NCBI RefSeq assembly: GCF_004341235.1
Contig: NZ_SLUP01000010.1
Coordinates: forward strand, 107,557 to 171,556
Direction of reading: 5' to 3'
DNA length: 64,000 nt
Origin: Mariniflexile fucanivorans
Lineage (GTDB): Bacteria; Bacteroidota; Bacteroidia; Flavobacteriales; Flavobacteriaceae
The notes beneath the pieces are model-generated. The model was not told the origin of the DNA. It made no database searches and worked only from the letters and a program-made list of their open reading frames with translations. Position numbers and translations under genes: made by a program. Of the stretch, positions 34,538-45,000 are shown piece by piece. Within the stretch, counting starts at the first letter, position 1, and each line of letters starts with the position of its first letter.

Positions 34538-35314
34538 ATGATTCAGAACACTAAAAGAGAGGTTTTTTTCAGAACACTAGAAATTTTAATAAAAGATTTT
34601 AATTGTAGGGATGAATATGATGATCTAGGTGTGAAATTTTACAAAATTGAGTTATCAAATTTTCAAAAATTAGCACCTTCTTTAATGCCATTTTTATCAC
34701 ATTCAGAGAGCAATCGTGCCAATAGATTTCATTTTGTTAAAGACAAAAATACATTTGTAATATGCAGAACTGTATTAAAATTCCTATTAGCAGAACAAAC
34801 CGGATTGGATATTCACAACATATTTATTGAAAGTGATTCTAATAAAAAACCTTTTTTACCATCGCATCCATCCGTTCATTTTAATATTTCTCATGCAACA
34901 GATTATGCCATTATTGCCATCGCCAAAAGTCCAGTAGGTGTAGATATTGAATATGTGAATAAAGAATTTAATTTTGAAGATATTTTACCAACTGTTTTTA
35001 ATAAATCTGAAATTGATGAAGTTAATACTAGTGGTGGGCATGTTACTTTCTATAAATTGTGGACTCGAAAAGAAGCCATTGTAAAAGCCATTGGGGTGGG
35101 AATAGACGATAATATTTCAGAAATAATATCATTAGATGGATGCCAAAATATACCCTCAGAGTTTTTGGGTCCCATCAAACAATTACAGGTATTTAGTTTT
35201 AAATTGAATGAAGATTATTTTGGAGCGGTTGCAATTTCTGAAACGTCTAAGTGTCCTGACAAACTTTTATTTTATCAAATACCCAATACATTTCTCTTTT
35301 CAAAAGAAGCATAA
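34538..35314 (+). CDS. 4'-phosphopantetheinyl transferase (Sfp/AcpT type)
   Basis: Transfers the phosphopantetheine arm from CoA to carrier proteins. The 258-residue length is the Sfp type. The conserved motifs are KKPFLPSHPSVHFNISHATD (about 106-125), PVGVDIEYVN with the Mg2+ Asp/Glu pair, and FYKLWTRKEAIVKAIGVG (WxxKEA). The carrier is not in the window. No other gene of polyketide or peptide synthesis is near; it may serve the fatty acid carrier or a pathway elsewhere. Confidence 0.95.
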   Translation: MIQNTKREVFFRTLEILIKDFNCRDEYDDLGVKFYKIELSNFQKLAPSLMPFLSHSESNRANRFHFVKDKNTFVICRTVLKFLLAEQTGLDIHNIFIESDSNKKPFLPSHPSVHFNISHATDYAIIAIAKSPVGVDIEYVNKEFNFEDILPTVFNKSEIDEVNTSGGHVTFYKLWTRKEAIVKAIGVGIDDNISEIISLDGCQNIPSEFLGPIKQLQVFSFKLNEDYFGAVAISETSKCPDKLLFYQIPNTFLFSKEA

Positions 35315-35509
35315 TTAAAGTATAATTTGCTTTGTTCTTTATACATCTATGCAGCTCTCTGTGCATATTACTTCATCACATTTATAGAGGAAGTACCTTT
35401 CTTGCTACAAAAACTTAAAAAAATATTAAAAAATTCGATTAAAAGCTTGTTTTTGACGATTAATTACATAAATTTGTTTTTTTAAACCCTAAATCCCTAA
35501 GTCGTAAAT

Positions 35510-35956
35510 ATGAAAACAAAAATTATTCTATTTAGTATTGGTTTATTCCTAATTACAGGTATAAGTTTTGCTCAAAACAAGAATGAACCAAAAAGTATTA
35601 TCAGCGAAAAAGTAGCTATTAAAAAATATCATACAAAAGAAGAGTTGGAGCGTATGCAAAAAGGAGAGTTGTTATTCCTTTACATGGAACGCATTGAGGT
35701 TTTAATAAAAACCTTACCATATATAGCTTTTGCTACAAAACCAGGAGTAACTATGACTACTTTAGGAATTCCTAATGATAGTGATAATAGAAAAATATTA
35801 GATAATCAATTTGAAGCAACAGATGATTATTATGAAGCTACTACAGAGTTTCATAAAAAAATATTGCCCTATTCTGATACTAGTAAATTAATTTCTGCCA
35901 TTATATTTTATGAAGAAATTATGAAATCTTTACATGAGTATAGTGCTTATCACTAA
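35510..35956 (+). CDS. exported helical protein of unknown function
   Basis: A 148-residue protein with a signal peptide (MKTKIILFSIGLFLITGISF then AQ). The mature part is helical and charged (KYHTKEELERMQKGELLFLY, ERIEVLIKTLPYIAFATKPG, EFHKKILPYSDTSKLISAII). I do not recognise a family. It is followed after 62 bases by a strong terminator, so it is monocistronic. Confidence 0.78.
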   Translation: MKTKIILFSIGLFLITGISFAQNKNEPKSIISEKVAIKKYHTKEELERMQKGELLFLYMERIEVLIKTLPYIAFATKPGVTMTTLGIPNDSDNRKILDNQFEATDDYYEATTEFHKKILPYSDTSKLISAIIFYEEIMKSLHEYSAYH

Positions 35957-36017
35957 TACAAATAGCAGCAACCATCTAAATTAGATAGTATCTAATAATT
36001 AACCGCAAACTATAAAG

Positions 36018-36047
36018 TCAATCTTAACTTTTAAGATTGATTTTTTT
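36018..36047 (+). terminator. rho-independent terminator
   Basis: TCAATCTTAA and TTAAGATTGA form a perfect 10-bp stem around CTT, followed by a T-run (36041-36047). Confidence 0.9.
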
Positions 36048-36130
36048 ATAAACTCGTGTTCTAATCATTTTATGATTTACTGGTTTATAATAATTTTGTA
36101 GGAAAATGTGTTTTTTGTCTATGATACATG

Positions 36131-36221
36131 TATTTCGTCGATTAAACTTATTTATTAAATTGTTAATTTTGTGTATTTCGTCGAAATATTTGGTATTTCG
36201 TGGAATATTTTTATAGATTTG
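36131..36221 (+). promoter_or_regulatory. direct-repeat activator site and TAnnTTTG promoter before the 36.3-kb gene
   Basis: Copies TATTTCGTCGA at 36131 and 36174 and TATTTCGTGGA at 36194. The last two are 20 bp apart and the final copy ends 10 bp before TAGATTTG (36214-36221), the Bacteroidetes -7 box. The near-helical spacing resembles LytTR-type direct repeats, but the regulator is not identified. Confidence 0.65.
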
Positions 36222-36269
36222 ACAAATATTCAGTAGAAAAATCTTATTTGGTTTTTGTAACAAAAAAAA

Positions 36270-37604
36270 ATGATTATGAAAAACTTAACTCAAATGACAT
36301 TTATATTCCTTTTTATAATTGGAAATATTTATGGGCAACAGGAAAAAGGAATTATAGGTGCCAATAATTGGTTGTACAACTGGACTGAGTTTAAACCGAA
36401 CCAAAAGCAGTATGACGAGCCAACTCAAATATTGGCAGGTAATATTGATAAAGATAAAAAGTTAGTTAAGAGAGAAACCTATATGTTGTTGGGAAATGTT
36501 TTTGTAACAAACAATGCAACCCTTACCATAGAACCGGGAACTGTAATAATATGCGATTTTGCATCAAAAGCATCTTTAACAATTACTAAGGGATCAAAAA
36601 TTGTAGCTGATGGTTTAGAAACAGACCCTATTATTTTTACGTCAAATAGAGGAACTAAAAGATCTGGAGATTGGGGCGGCATCATTCTTTTGGGCGATGC
36701 TCCTACAAATAAATTTGGTAATGGATCTGTAGCATCTTATTATAGCGATTTAGCTCAATTTAATTATTCATATACAAATTATGGTGGTTCTAATGCAGAA
36801 AGTAACTCTGGTATTTTAAGATACGTAAGAATTGAATTTGCTGGCAAAAGAATTAAAGGTGATGAATATTATAACGGATTGCTATTAGCAGGTGTTGGTA
36901 ATAAAACCATTTTCGATAATGTTATGGTAAGCTATTCTGGAGGTAATTCTTTTGAAATTTTGGGTGGTGATACTTGCTTGAACAAATTAGTAGCATACAG
37001 ATCGAATAGTGACGACTTTAAGTTTAATTACGGTGCACAATGTAAAATTGATAATTCTTTAGCTATAAGATCTCCTTATATATCAAGCAGTAGTGCAGCC
37101 AGATGTTTACAAATTGCCTCTTATAATAAAATGGAAGAAGTAGATTTTACCAAAAAAGGCACAAATGTAGAAGCCAATAACCTAACATTTTTAAACGATA
37201 GTGAAAGTTTAAATTCTGATATGGAAAAGGGCTTGGTGAAAGAAGCTATTTTTATTGGACAAAATGCAAGTTTGAATATGAATAAAAGTGTTGTTTCTGG
37301 TTTTAATCCAGCAGTGATATTAGAAAGTTCAATTAATATTAATCAACAAAATCTAGAAAAAATACAGTTTGCTAATATGTTTTTCAATAATTGTAAAGGA
37401 AATATTTTTCTTGAAAATGATTCAAATAATGAAGATTTAGAAAATTGGTATGGCAACAGTGCTTTTTTTAATGTGTATTCTAAAAGTAATAATGCTGAAA
37501 CATTTATTGATTTTTCAAATGAAAAAAGACCGGATTTCAGATTGCGAATCAATAAAATAATTGCATCAAAAGATGCTACTTATGCCCAAGAAACTAAACT
37601 TTAG
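36270..37604 (+). CDS. secreted right-handed beta-helix-like protein at the head of the adhesin locus
   Basis: A 444-residue exported protein. Two start codons are possible; the second ATG (MKNLTQMTFIFLFIIGNIYG) gives the better signal peptide. The body belongs to a Bacteroidetes family often misannotated as multidrug transporter: LLGNVFVTNNATLTIEPGTV, ASLTITKGSKIVADGLETDP and RSGDWGGIILLGDAPTNKFG, with ILRYVRIEFAGKRI and a helical ladder of short strands to the end. It is probably a surface or periplasmic beta-helix. No T9SS C-terminal domain is visible. Its promoter has the same repeat geometry as that of the second sprB-like gene, so it seems part of the same regulon. Confidence 0.85.
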   Translation: MIMKNLTQMTFIFLFIIGNIYGQQEKGIIGANNWLYNWTEFKPNQKQYDEPTQILAGNIDKDKKLVKRETYMLLGNVFVTNNATLTIEPGTVIICDFASKASLTITKGSKIVADGLETDPIIFTSNRGTKRSGDWGGIILLGDAPTNKFGNGSVASYYSDLAQFNYSYTNYGGSNAESNSGILRYVRIEFAGKRIKGDEYYNGLLLAGVGNKTIFDNVMVSYSGGNSFEILGGDTCLNKLVAYRSNSDDFKFNYGAQCKIDNSLAIRSPYISSSSAARCLQIASYNKMEEVDFTKKGTNVEANNLTFLNDSESLNSDMEKGLVKEAIFIGQNASLNMNKSVVSGFNPAVILESSININQQNLEKIQFANMFFNNCKGNIFLENDSNNEDLENWYGNSAFFNVYSKSNNAETFIDFSNEKRPDFRLRINKIIASKDATYAQETKL

Positions 37605-37757
37605 GTATAACCTACTAAATAGCATGACTATAATATAATTGCTAAATTTTTAATTGGTATATGCTTGTCGTGTTTTAAGAATTTTAATTCTTATGGAATC
37701 AGCATTTTCAAAAAATAAGAACTTTAGGAATTTTATTTAAGAAATAATAATGTATAT

Positions 37758-39200
37758 ATGAAGAACTTTACTCTTATTAATATTCTTGTATTACTGGCAT
37801 TTTGTTTTACACAAACTATTTATTCGCAAATGGTAATTGGTAAACCTAGCTTGCTTTTTGGACAAGCATGTGCAAGTCCTTCATTCAATACTTACAACAC
37901 AAAATTTAGTTTTACAGATACTGCAATAAACTCTAGTAACCAGTTTATTATAGAACTTTCAGATAGTACGGGTAGTTTTACAAATCCTACCGTTATTTAC
38001 ACATCTGAAGAAGGTGCTGTCACAGTATCTCAAGCAACATTAAGCTTTTCTTTACCAACAACAACAGCAGGTGAAGCCTATAAAATTAGAATTAAAAGTA
38101 CATCGCCCGCGGCAACTAGTTCATCTTCAGATGCTTTTGCGGCATATTACAAAATACAAAATGAACCTTTTAGTATTAATAATTTGATTTCTACAGGTTC
38201 GTATTGTGCAGGAGGAAGCTATTTGTTGACTATAGATAACCCAGGAACAGGAAGTAATAATTCACCTTTACAATACCCATCGTTAACCTATAATTGGTAT
38301 AAAGTTAATGATGCTAACCAAACAACTTCCGATTTTGTGGCTTCAGGAAACACACTTTCCGTAAATACTCCAGGAACTTATTTTGTTAGAACTAATTATG
38401 GCACATGTACCTCAGATTCGTATTCAAATACAGTAACTATAAGTGAGGTTAATTCGGGTTCAAGTTCATCCATAGATTCTAGTTTAGGTAATCCATATTG
38501 CCCTAGTGAAGGCGCTACCACTTTAAGTACCATTAATGGAGATACTTATAAATGGTTTAAAGATGGTAACGAAATTACCGGAGCAACTAGTCAAGCATAT
38601 ATAACTAATGAGTCTGGTACTTATACAGTAACAATTAATTTAGGAACTTGTACCACAAGTGCAAGTATAGATCTTGAAGTGAGTGGGTTTACTAGTAGTA
38701 TAAACGTACCAGAAACTAATAGTTTAGACACTGGTGAAACTTTAGTTGCTACAGTAACCACAGATGCTGTTAATCCTCAATTTCAATGGTATTTTAACGA
38801 TACAATAATTACAAGTGCCATTACAGATAATTATGAAGCATCGCAAAGTGGCGATTATAAAGTAATTGTAACACAAACAGAAGATTGTATAACATCTCAA
38901 GAATTTCTTTTTTCAATTACAGAACCATTTCCAGACGTAGAGAATATACCTAATTTAATAAGTCCAAATGGTGATAATATTAATGATACTTGGATAATTC
39001 CTCAAGAATATATTTCAGGAACAAATACACAAATTGCTATAATGAATTCTCAAGGTAAAATAGTGTTTCAAACTGGCGATTATCAAAATAATTGGCCAGA
39101 AGCACAAATAAGTTTTACCAGTGTAAACCCTGTTTATTATTACGTCATTACAACATCAAATAATAAAACCTTAAAAGGCTCGATAACAGTTGTAAAATAA
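37758..39200 (+). CDS. sprC: SprC-like protein with Ig-like domains and a gliding-associated C-terminal domain
   Basis: A 480-residue exported protein with a signal peptide (MKNFTLINILVLLAFCFTQT then IYSQ). The body holds Ig/PKD-like domains, with repeated YTWYK / YKWFKDGN passages (LTYNWYKVND, TYKWFKDGNEITGATSQAYI, FQWYFNDTIITS). The last about 90 residues are a gliding-motility-associated C-terminal (CHU_C, type B sorting) domain: NLISPNGDNINDTWIIP ... YYYVITTSNNKTLKGSI. By position and partner (next gene SprD-like, then sprB and sprF) it matches sprC of the F. johnsoniae sprCDBF operon. I infer the name from synteny. The next gene starts one base after its stop. Confidence 0.82.
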   Translation: MKNFTLINILVLLAFCFTQTIYSQMVIGKPSLLFGQACASPSFNTYNTKFSFTDTAINSSNQFIIELSDSTGSFTNPTVIYTSEEGAVTVSQATLSFSLPTTTAGEAYKIRIKSTSPAATSSSSDAFAAYYKIQNEPFSINNLISTGSYCAGGSYLLTIDNPGTGSNNSPLQYPSLTYNWYKVNDANQTTSDFVASGNTLSVNTPGTYFVRTNYGTCTSDSYSNTVTISEVNSGSSSSIDSSLGNPYCPSEGATTLSTINGDTYKWFKDGNEITGATSQAYITNESGTYTVTINLGTCTTSASIDLEVSGFTSSINVPETNSLDTGETLVATVTTDAVNPQFQWYFNDTIITSAITDNYEASQSGDYKVIVTQTEDCITSQEFLFSITEPFPDVENIPNLISPNGDNINDTWIIPQEYISGTNTQIAIMNSQGKIVFQTGDYQNNWPEAQISFTSVNPVYYYVITTSNNKTLKGSITVVK

Positions 39201-39201
39201 C

Positions 39202-41643
39202 ATGCAAAAATCTCTCATCCATATAATCATATTTTTGTGTTTAGCGCAAATACTTCATGCTCAAGAGGATGACGGTGTTGTTGCTTTATCACTTCCTATA
39301 AGAAACTCATTAAAGTTTAACAGATACGCTATCAATCCTACATTTAGTTTTGTAAGAGAATCAAATAAATACCTTACGTTTACTAATAAGAGGGAATGGG
39401 TTCAGTTTGAAAATGCTCCACAAACCTATCTCTTTAGTTATTCGGGAAGATTTGCAGAAAACACCGGTGTTGGTATTGGTTTTTTTCAACAAAACTATGG
39501 TGTATTAACCACTTTTGGAGGTGTTATAAATTATGCTTACAATGTGGTTTTAAATAGAGATAGCAATTTAACTTTGGGTTTAAATGTTGGTGTGTATAAA
39601 AGTGGTATTGATGAGGGGAGTGTGGTTACAAATTTTCCAGATCCATCTTTACAAAATATACCTTCAAACTTAATAGCTACTATCAACCCAGGTATAAATT
39701 ATGGCACTACATTTCTTGATTTTGGTGTGTCTCTAAATAATATTGTTGCATACAATATCAAAACATCTCAAATTATAGAAGAAAACCCAGAACAGAGTAT
39801 TCAGGCACATGCCATGTATACTGGTTTTGTAGATAGTCGTGGTTTTTTCGATGGAAGTAAATTTTCGGGGTTAGTACGCTCAGAGTTTAAAAAAGACGAA
39901 ACAGTTCTTTCTGGAATTATGATGTTAACAACCTCAAAGGGCATTTGGGGACAAGCAGGATATAATACTTTATATGGAGTTTCAGCAGGAATTGGTCTTA
40001 ATATTACCAATGAAATTGCTATTGAATATAACTATGAGAAGGAAATAGGAGATATGTCAACTTTTGGAAATTCACATGAATTCACGTTAGCATATAAATT
40101 CAAGAAAAAAGAAAGATATATTTATAGTGATGATAATGATGATGAAGGCGCCTTAATTTCACCATCTAAAAAATCAAAAAACACGTCGGCAAAACGCAAT
40201 ACACCAGAAGTTAAAGTAGATAGAGAAGCCATTGCAAAAGAAAAAGCAGAGGCAAAAGCAGAAGCATTAGCAAAATTAGAAGAGAAAAAAGAACAACGAG
40301 TTAAAACTGTTGAAGAAAATAAAGATACTCAAGCTAAAGCCGATGAAGAAGCAGCTAAAATTAAATTAGCACAAGAAGAAGCTGCACAAGCCAAAGCAGA
40401 AGAAGAGGCTAAGACTAAGTTAGCGCAAGAAGCAGCAGCACAAGCCAAAGCGGATGAAGAAGCTAAGGCTAAGTTAGCGCAAGAAGCAGCAGCACAAGCC
40501 AAAGCGGATGAAGAAGCTAAGGCTAAGTTAGCACAAGAAGTAGCATCTCAAGCCAAAGCAGATGAAGAAGCTAAGATTAAGTTAGCACAAGAAGCAGCAG
40601 CTCAAGCAAAAGCAGATAAAGAAGCTAGAATTAAATTGTTACAAGAAGAAGCGAGAGCGAAAGCAGATGCAGAATATGCCAGAATTAAATTAGCCCAAGC
40701 TAAAGAAAAAGCGGAAAAAGAAGCACTAGCTAAACAACAGAAATTGGATGCGGCTTCAGCAAATGTGCCAAAAGATGATGCTAGTATTGCTATAAGTAAT
40801 TTAACCAAATCTGCGACAGACGCTAAATTAAAACAAGAGGAATTAATCACAAAATTAAACGAAACGGTTGCTAGTAGAGAAAAAGAACTTCAAGAATTAA
40901 AGAGAGAAAATGATTTAAGTGAACAAGGTATCTATACGGCTCCTAAACCTTTTAAAAGTATATCGGGTGAAAATGCAGCTTTAGAATCTTTAAAAAATCA
41001 AATTGATGATGTAATAATTGCTCAAGATGAAAAAATTAAGGAATTAGAAAATCTTTATAATGAAAGACTCGAAAACGTCTCTAATGGACAAGGATCTGAA
41101 AATGTAGTTTATTTGAATGAAATTAATGCTTTAAAAGAAGCGCAATCGGAAACTAAAACTGTAAAAGCAGATTTAGAATCACAATTGGAAACTATTCAAG
41201 AAGCTACTGAGTATGAACGTAAACGACGTATAAAACGAGCTGCTTATGATAATGAAGAGGATAGATACAATAAAGATAAAGCAGCATTAAATATAATTAA
41301 ACAAACAACACCACCCGCCACAGTGCCACTTAAGGAATCTGATTTTGATTTTGGTGAAGATCGCGGTGATAATATTGAAATTATAAAAGGTGTTCGAAAT
41401 GTAGAAAGTGGATATTATATTGTAATTGCAGTACATAGTGATATGGCTAAAAGAGATGAGTTTTTAACTAAGGCTGTTGCTGCAGGTCAAAAAGACATTA
41501 ATTTCTTTTATGATGCAGCCTCTAGTAAATATTACATATATTATCAGAAATTTGATTCTATAGGAGAAGCAAGTGGAGCCATGAGCTCTAAAGGAAGCAC
41601 TCCTTATAATAGTAAATCATCTATGATTAAAATAGAGAATTAA
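39202..41643 (+). CDS. sprD: SprD-like protein: PorP/SprF domain, Ala/Lys-rich repeat coiled coil, SPOR-like end
   Basis: An 813-residue exported protein (signal peptide MQKSLIHIIIFLCLAQILHA then QE). Residues about 25-305 are a PorP/SprF-type outer-membrane barrel (PIRNSLKFNRYAINPTFSFV, GIGFFQQNYGVLTTFGGVIN ... HEFTLAYKFKKKERY). Then comes a Lys/Ala/Glu coiled coil, about 325-550, built on an 18-residue repeat (AKAKLAQEAAAQAKADEE) coded by a 54-bp tandem repeat. The end, about 715-813 (GYYIVIAVHSDMAKRDEFLT and YYIYYQKFDSIGEASGAM), looks like a SPOR peptidoglycan-binding domain. The layout suggests a barrel tethered to the cell wall through a long rod. It follows sprC by one base, as in the sprC-sprD-sprB-sprF operon. 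Confidence 0.85.
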   Translation: MQKSLIHIIIFLCLAQILHAQEDDGVVALSLPIRNSLKFNRYAINPTFSFVRESNKYLTFTNKREWVQFENAPQTYLFSYSGRFAENTGVGIGFFQQNYGVLTTFGGVINYAYNVVLNRDSNLTLGLNVGVYKSGIDEGSVVTNFPDPSLQNIPSNLIATINPGINYGTTFLDFGVSLNNIVAYNIKTSQIIEENPEQSIQAHAMYTGFVDSRGFFDGSKFSGLVRSEFKKDETVLSGIMMLTTSKGIWGQAGYNTLYGVSAGIGLNITNEIAIEYNYEKEIGDMSTFGNSHEFTLAYKFKKKERYIYSDDNDDEGALISPSKKSKNTSAKRNTPEVKVDREAIAKEKAEAKAEALAKLEEKKEQRVKTVEENKDTQAKADEEAAKIKLAQEEAAQAKAEEEAKTKLAQEAAAQAKADEEAKAKLAQEAAAQAKADEEAKAKLAQEVASQAKADEEAKIKLAQEAAAQAKADKEARIKLLQEEARAKADAEYARIKLAQAKEKAEKEALAKQQKLDAASANVPKDDASIAISNLTKSATDAKLKQEELITKLNETVASREKELQELKRENDLSEQGIYTAPKPFKSISGENAALESLKNQIDDVIIAQDEKIKELENLYNERLENVSNGQGSENVVYLNEINALKEAQSETKTVKADLESQLETIQEATEYERKRRIKRAAYDNEEDRYNKDKAALNIIKQTTPPATVPLKESDFDFGEDRGDNIEIIKGVRNVESGYYIVIAVHSDMAKRDEFLTKAVAAGQKDINFFYDAASSKYYIYYQKFDSIGEASGAMSSKGSTPYNSKSSMIKIEN
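40345..40640 (+). repeat. 54-bp tandem repeat coding the SprD-like coiled coil
   Basis: About five copies of a 54-bp unit starting GCTAAGGCTAAGTTAGCG, read in frame as KLAQEAAAQAKADEEAKA. Two adjacent copies are nearly identical, so copy number may vary between strains. Confidence 0.85.
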
Positions 41644-42050
41644 AAGCTGTATATTTTATACGAAAACAATTTAAATTATATAAAAGAACAGATACTAGTT
41701 TTCTAAATAAATAATGAAGCCCTTGAGGTTTTAGCTTCGAGGGCTTTTAAATGGTATTCAAAAAAATAGATTTTTTTTTTGAATGCACCACTTCCTTATC
41801 ATGTATTTATCTCATAAATACCATAAAATAATCGACCAAATAAGTTTTCGGTGTCATTTCATCGATTAAAGACTTAATTTATGATTTCAGTTTACAATTG
41901 TTCAAAAATATTTCACGATATTTATATCGCTGAAAAACAATTATTTCGGATAAAATAAATTTTACGTAAGAATAAAGTTGTTTTTCAAACAAAAACTATG
42001 ATTAATATTTCTTTTTCCGCCCCAAGAAAAGGAATAAAAAATAATCAGCT
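41644..42050. other. 407-bp intergenic region with terminator and a degenerate adhesin-type promoter
   Basis: Terminator at 41717-41748. Then CATTTCATCGA at 41855, and, 20 bp on as at the other two sites, TAATTTAT (41875), a weak -7 match; a further TATTTCACGA is at 41909. The first sprB-like ORF starts at 42051. Confidence 0.65.
41717..41748 (+). terminator. rho-independent terminator after the SprD-like gene
   Basis: AAGCCCTTGA (41717) pairs with TCGAGGGCTT (41737-41746) with one mismatch-type G-T, then TT. This separates sprCD from sprB, whereas the F. johnsoniae genes are described as one operon. Confidence 0.75.
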
Positions 42051-45000
42051 ATGAGAAAAACTACTTTTTTTAACCTACTCATCGTTTTATTTTCTTTACA
42101 ATGCTTTAACGTTGTTATAGCACAAAACCTTGTGCCTTTTAATCCACGTTACGACGAGGCTATTAAAGGTGATATCCTTTTAATTGGAAATAGTAATATG
42201 GGGGTTCATCAAACAAACCCATATTCTGGAACTACTAATAATGAAAGTTCAGCTAATAGAGACCAGATGGTGTATGTTGACATTGATGGAGACACCAATA
42301 CCTTCAACTCTAGTAGTGCAGATTTAGATGTGCCAAACGATGTTAGCTGTTATAAAGTTGTATATGCTGGTTTATATTGGAGTTCAGTAGTAAAAGGCAA
42401 CACGGCCATGGAAGAAATTAAATTTAAAACTCCTGGAAGTAGTGCTTATTTAGATATAATTGGAACAGAGATTTATTATCAAAATTCTACAAATGATAGA
42501 AATTCAAATACCTATGCTTACTATAGCGATGTAACAAATATATTAACAGCTTTAAGCGATCCTGAAGGAACTTATACAGTAGCTAATATTTCCTCTATGA
42601 CCTCTGCAATGATGAATAGCGGTGATGGGCGTAATACTGAAGGACTATCGGCAGGGTGGTCGCTTTTCGTTATTTATGAAGATCCTTTACTACCAAGTAA
42701 ATACATAACGTCTTTTGATGGGTTTACAAAAATAGATAATCAAGCACCCAATAATCAACAAAACTTCGTTATTAATGGTTTTAAAACCATACCTACAGGC
42801 CCCGTTCGAGCTAAATATGCCTTTAGTGCTTTGGAGGGAGATAGAAGCTGGACACAGGATTATTTAGAAATTAATGGAACAAAAATTAGTGCCACTAATG
42901 CCAGTGGAACCACCATACGTCCTAACAATAACTTTTTTAATAGTACGGTATCCATTATAGATCCCATTACTAATTCGCCAATACTTTTTACAGATAGAAG
43001 CCCTACAAGTTCAAATACCTTAGGTTTTGATGCCGGTATTATAAACATCCCGAATGCAGGAAACAGTTTAATAGCAAATGGAGACACTTCTGCTAATATA
43101 AGGTTAGGTACGAATACCGATATTTATTATTTCTATTTTAATGCATTTGCTATTGAAATTATTGCACCAAATATAGTTTTAACCAAAATTGTTGAAGATG
43201 TACTTGGAAACGATATTGGAGGGCAAGTGGTAGACCTTGGTGATGAATTATATTATACTATAGGGTTTCAAAATACAGGAAACGATGATGCAACCAACTT
43301 AATAATTAGAGACATTCTCCCAACTAATATTGTATTTAATTATCCAGTTGATGTTGAAACTTTACCAACGGGAGTTACCGTTCAAAGTTACAATCCCACT
43401 ACTCGTGAACTTGTCTTTAAGGTAGATGCTTCTGTGGTTGAAGAAGATGACCCAGTTTCTGAAATCCGTTTTAAAGTAACCGTAGTTTCATCGTGTAGTT
43501 TGTTAAATGATGCGTGTTCCAATAATATCGATAATCAAGCATATGCTACTTATAAAGGAACTATTAATCCAGATTTTACAATTTCAGACGATCCAAGTTA
43601 CAATACAAACACAGGATGTTTATTAACACCCGGAGCTACAAACTTTTTAGCCGATTTAAATAATTGTGTTTTTGAAGAAGAAGTGATACTTTGTGGTGAA
43701 AGCACCGTATTAACGGCCGCTAGTGGTTACGATGCTTATTCGTGGTCTACAAGTCCATCTGGAACACCTGTTATAGGCACTACCCAGTCAATTACCGTTA
43801 CGACTTCAGGTACTTACTATGTGCATAATATAGCAGCGGCACCTTGTCAATCTATAGATCAGGTTTTTAATGTCATTACGTTTGGTTTTGGTGTAACAAA
43901 TCCTGTACTTCCTTTTGCAGATGAAATTGTTACATGTCCAAATGATGGTAAACAATTGCCAAATATTTATTTATGTGGAGACAATGATGCGCGTTTCATT
44001 CAAACCAATATCACCGATACATCATCCATGATTTGGGAGAAATTAGATGAAACAAGTTGTACAGCGATTACCGAAGAAGATTGTGCTAATGAAAATTTGG
44101 CATGTACTTGGAACCAAGTAGCAACGGGACCAAATTTTACAGCAGACACAGCAGGGCAGTACCGATTAACTTTAAATTATACTGGAGGTTGTTTTAATCA
44201 GTTTTATTTCAATATATATGAAAACTTATTAGTGCCAACGGTTACATTTAGAGATATTTATTGTACGACACCCGGCGAAATTAAAATTGGTAACGTTCCA
44301 AGTGGTTATGAGTTTAGTATTGATGGAATAAATTACCAAACAAGTAATGTGTTTTCAATTACGACACCAAATCAGTATCCAGTTTATATTAGACAGATAG
44401 ATGTAACACCTAACCCTTGTATATTTTCAGTACCAGATGTTCAAATAAGACTAAGAGATTTTAGCGTTTCGAGTGTTGTAACGCAACCGTATTGTAATAA
44501 TGAAAAAGGCAGTGTGAAATTAGCAGCTCATGATGTGCGTCCGCAATATTTCTACACCATTTATCAAGGAGCTACATTAATAAACAGTGTGGGGCCAATA
44601 AGTGAAAGTGATTACACATTTAAAAACTTAAACCCAGGAAGCTATACGGCAACGATATCTACTGAAGATGGATGTATTGAAACTATAGATGTTCAAATTA
44701 TAAATCCACCATTATTAACCGCTACTTCGGCACTTACAAAACCGTTAACATGTACCGATGGAGAAATTACCGTATATCCGGTAGGAGGAACGCCTCCTTA
44801 TTATTATTTTGTAAATAGCACTACTGTTTTTCAAAGCGAACCAATAATTCCGGTAACGGCTTCTGGAGTTTATAATATTACAGTTATGGATTCTAATAAC
44901 TGTTCTGCTGAAACTTCCATAACCGTAAATGCCATACCAGCACCAGATTTTAACATTACTAAAACAGATATTTTATGTTCGGATGCAGGTGATATTGGTA

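Larger units (their letters stand above)
35957..36269. other. intergenic region with terminator and adhesin-type promoter
   Basis: 313 bases containing the terminator at 36018-36047, three TATTTCGTCGA-like elements (36131, 36174, 36194) and a TAGATTTG -7 box at 36214-36221. A 79-codon minus-strand frame here overlaps these elements and looks spurious. Confidence 0.7.

Noticed and set aside
36024..36263. 79-codon minus-strand ORF upstream of the beta-helix gene
   Set aside because: It lies across a terminator and the repeated operator elements; the protein is low-complexity and unlike anything coherent.
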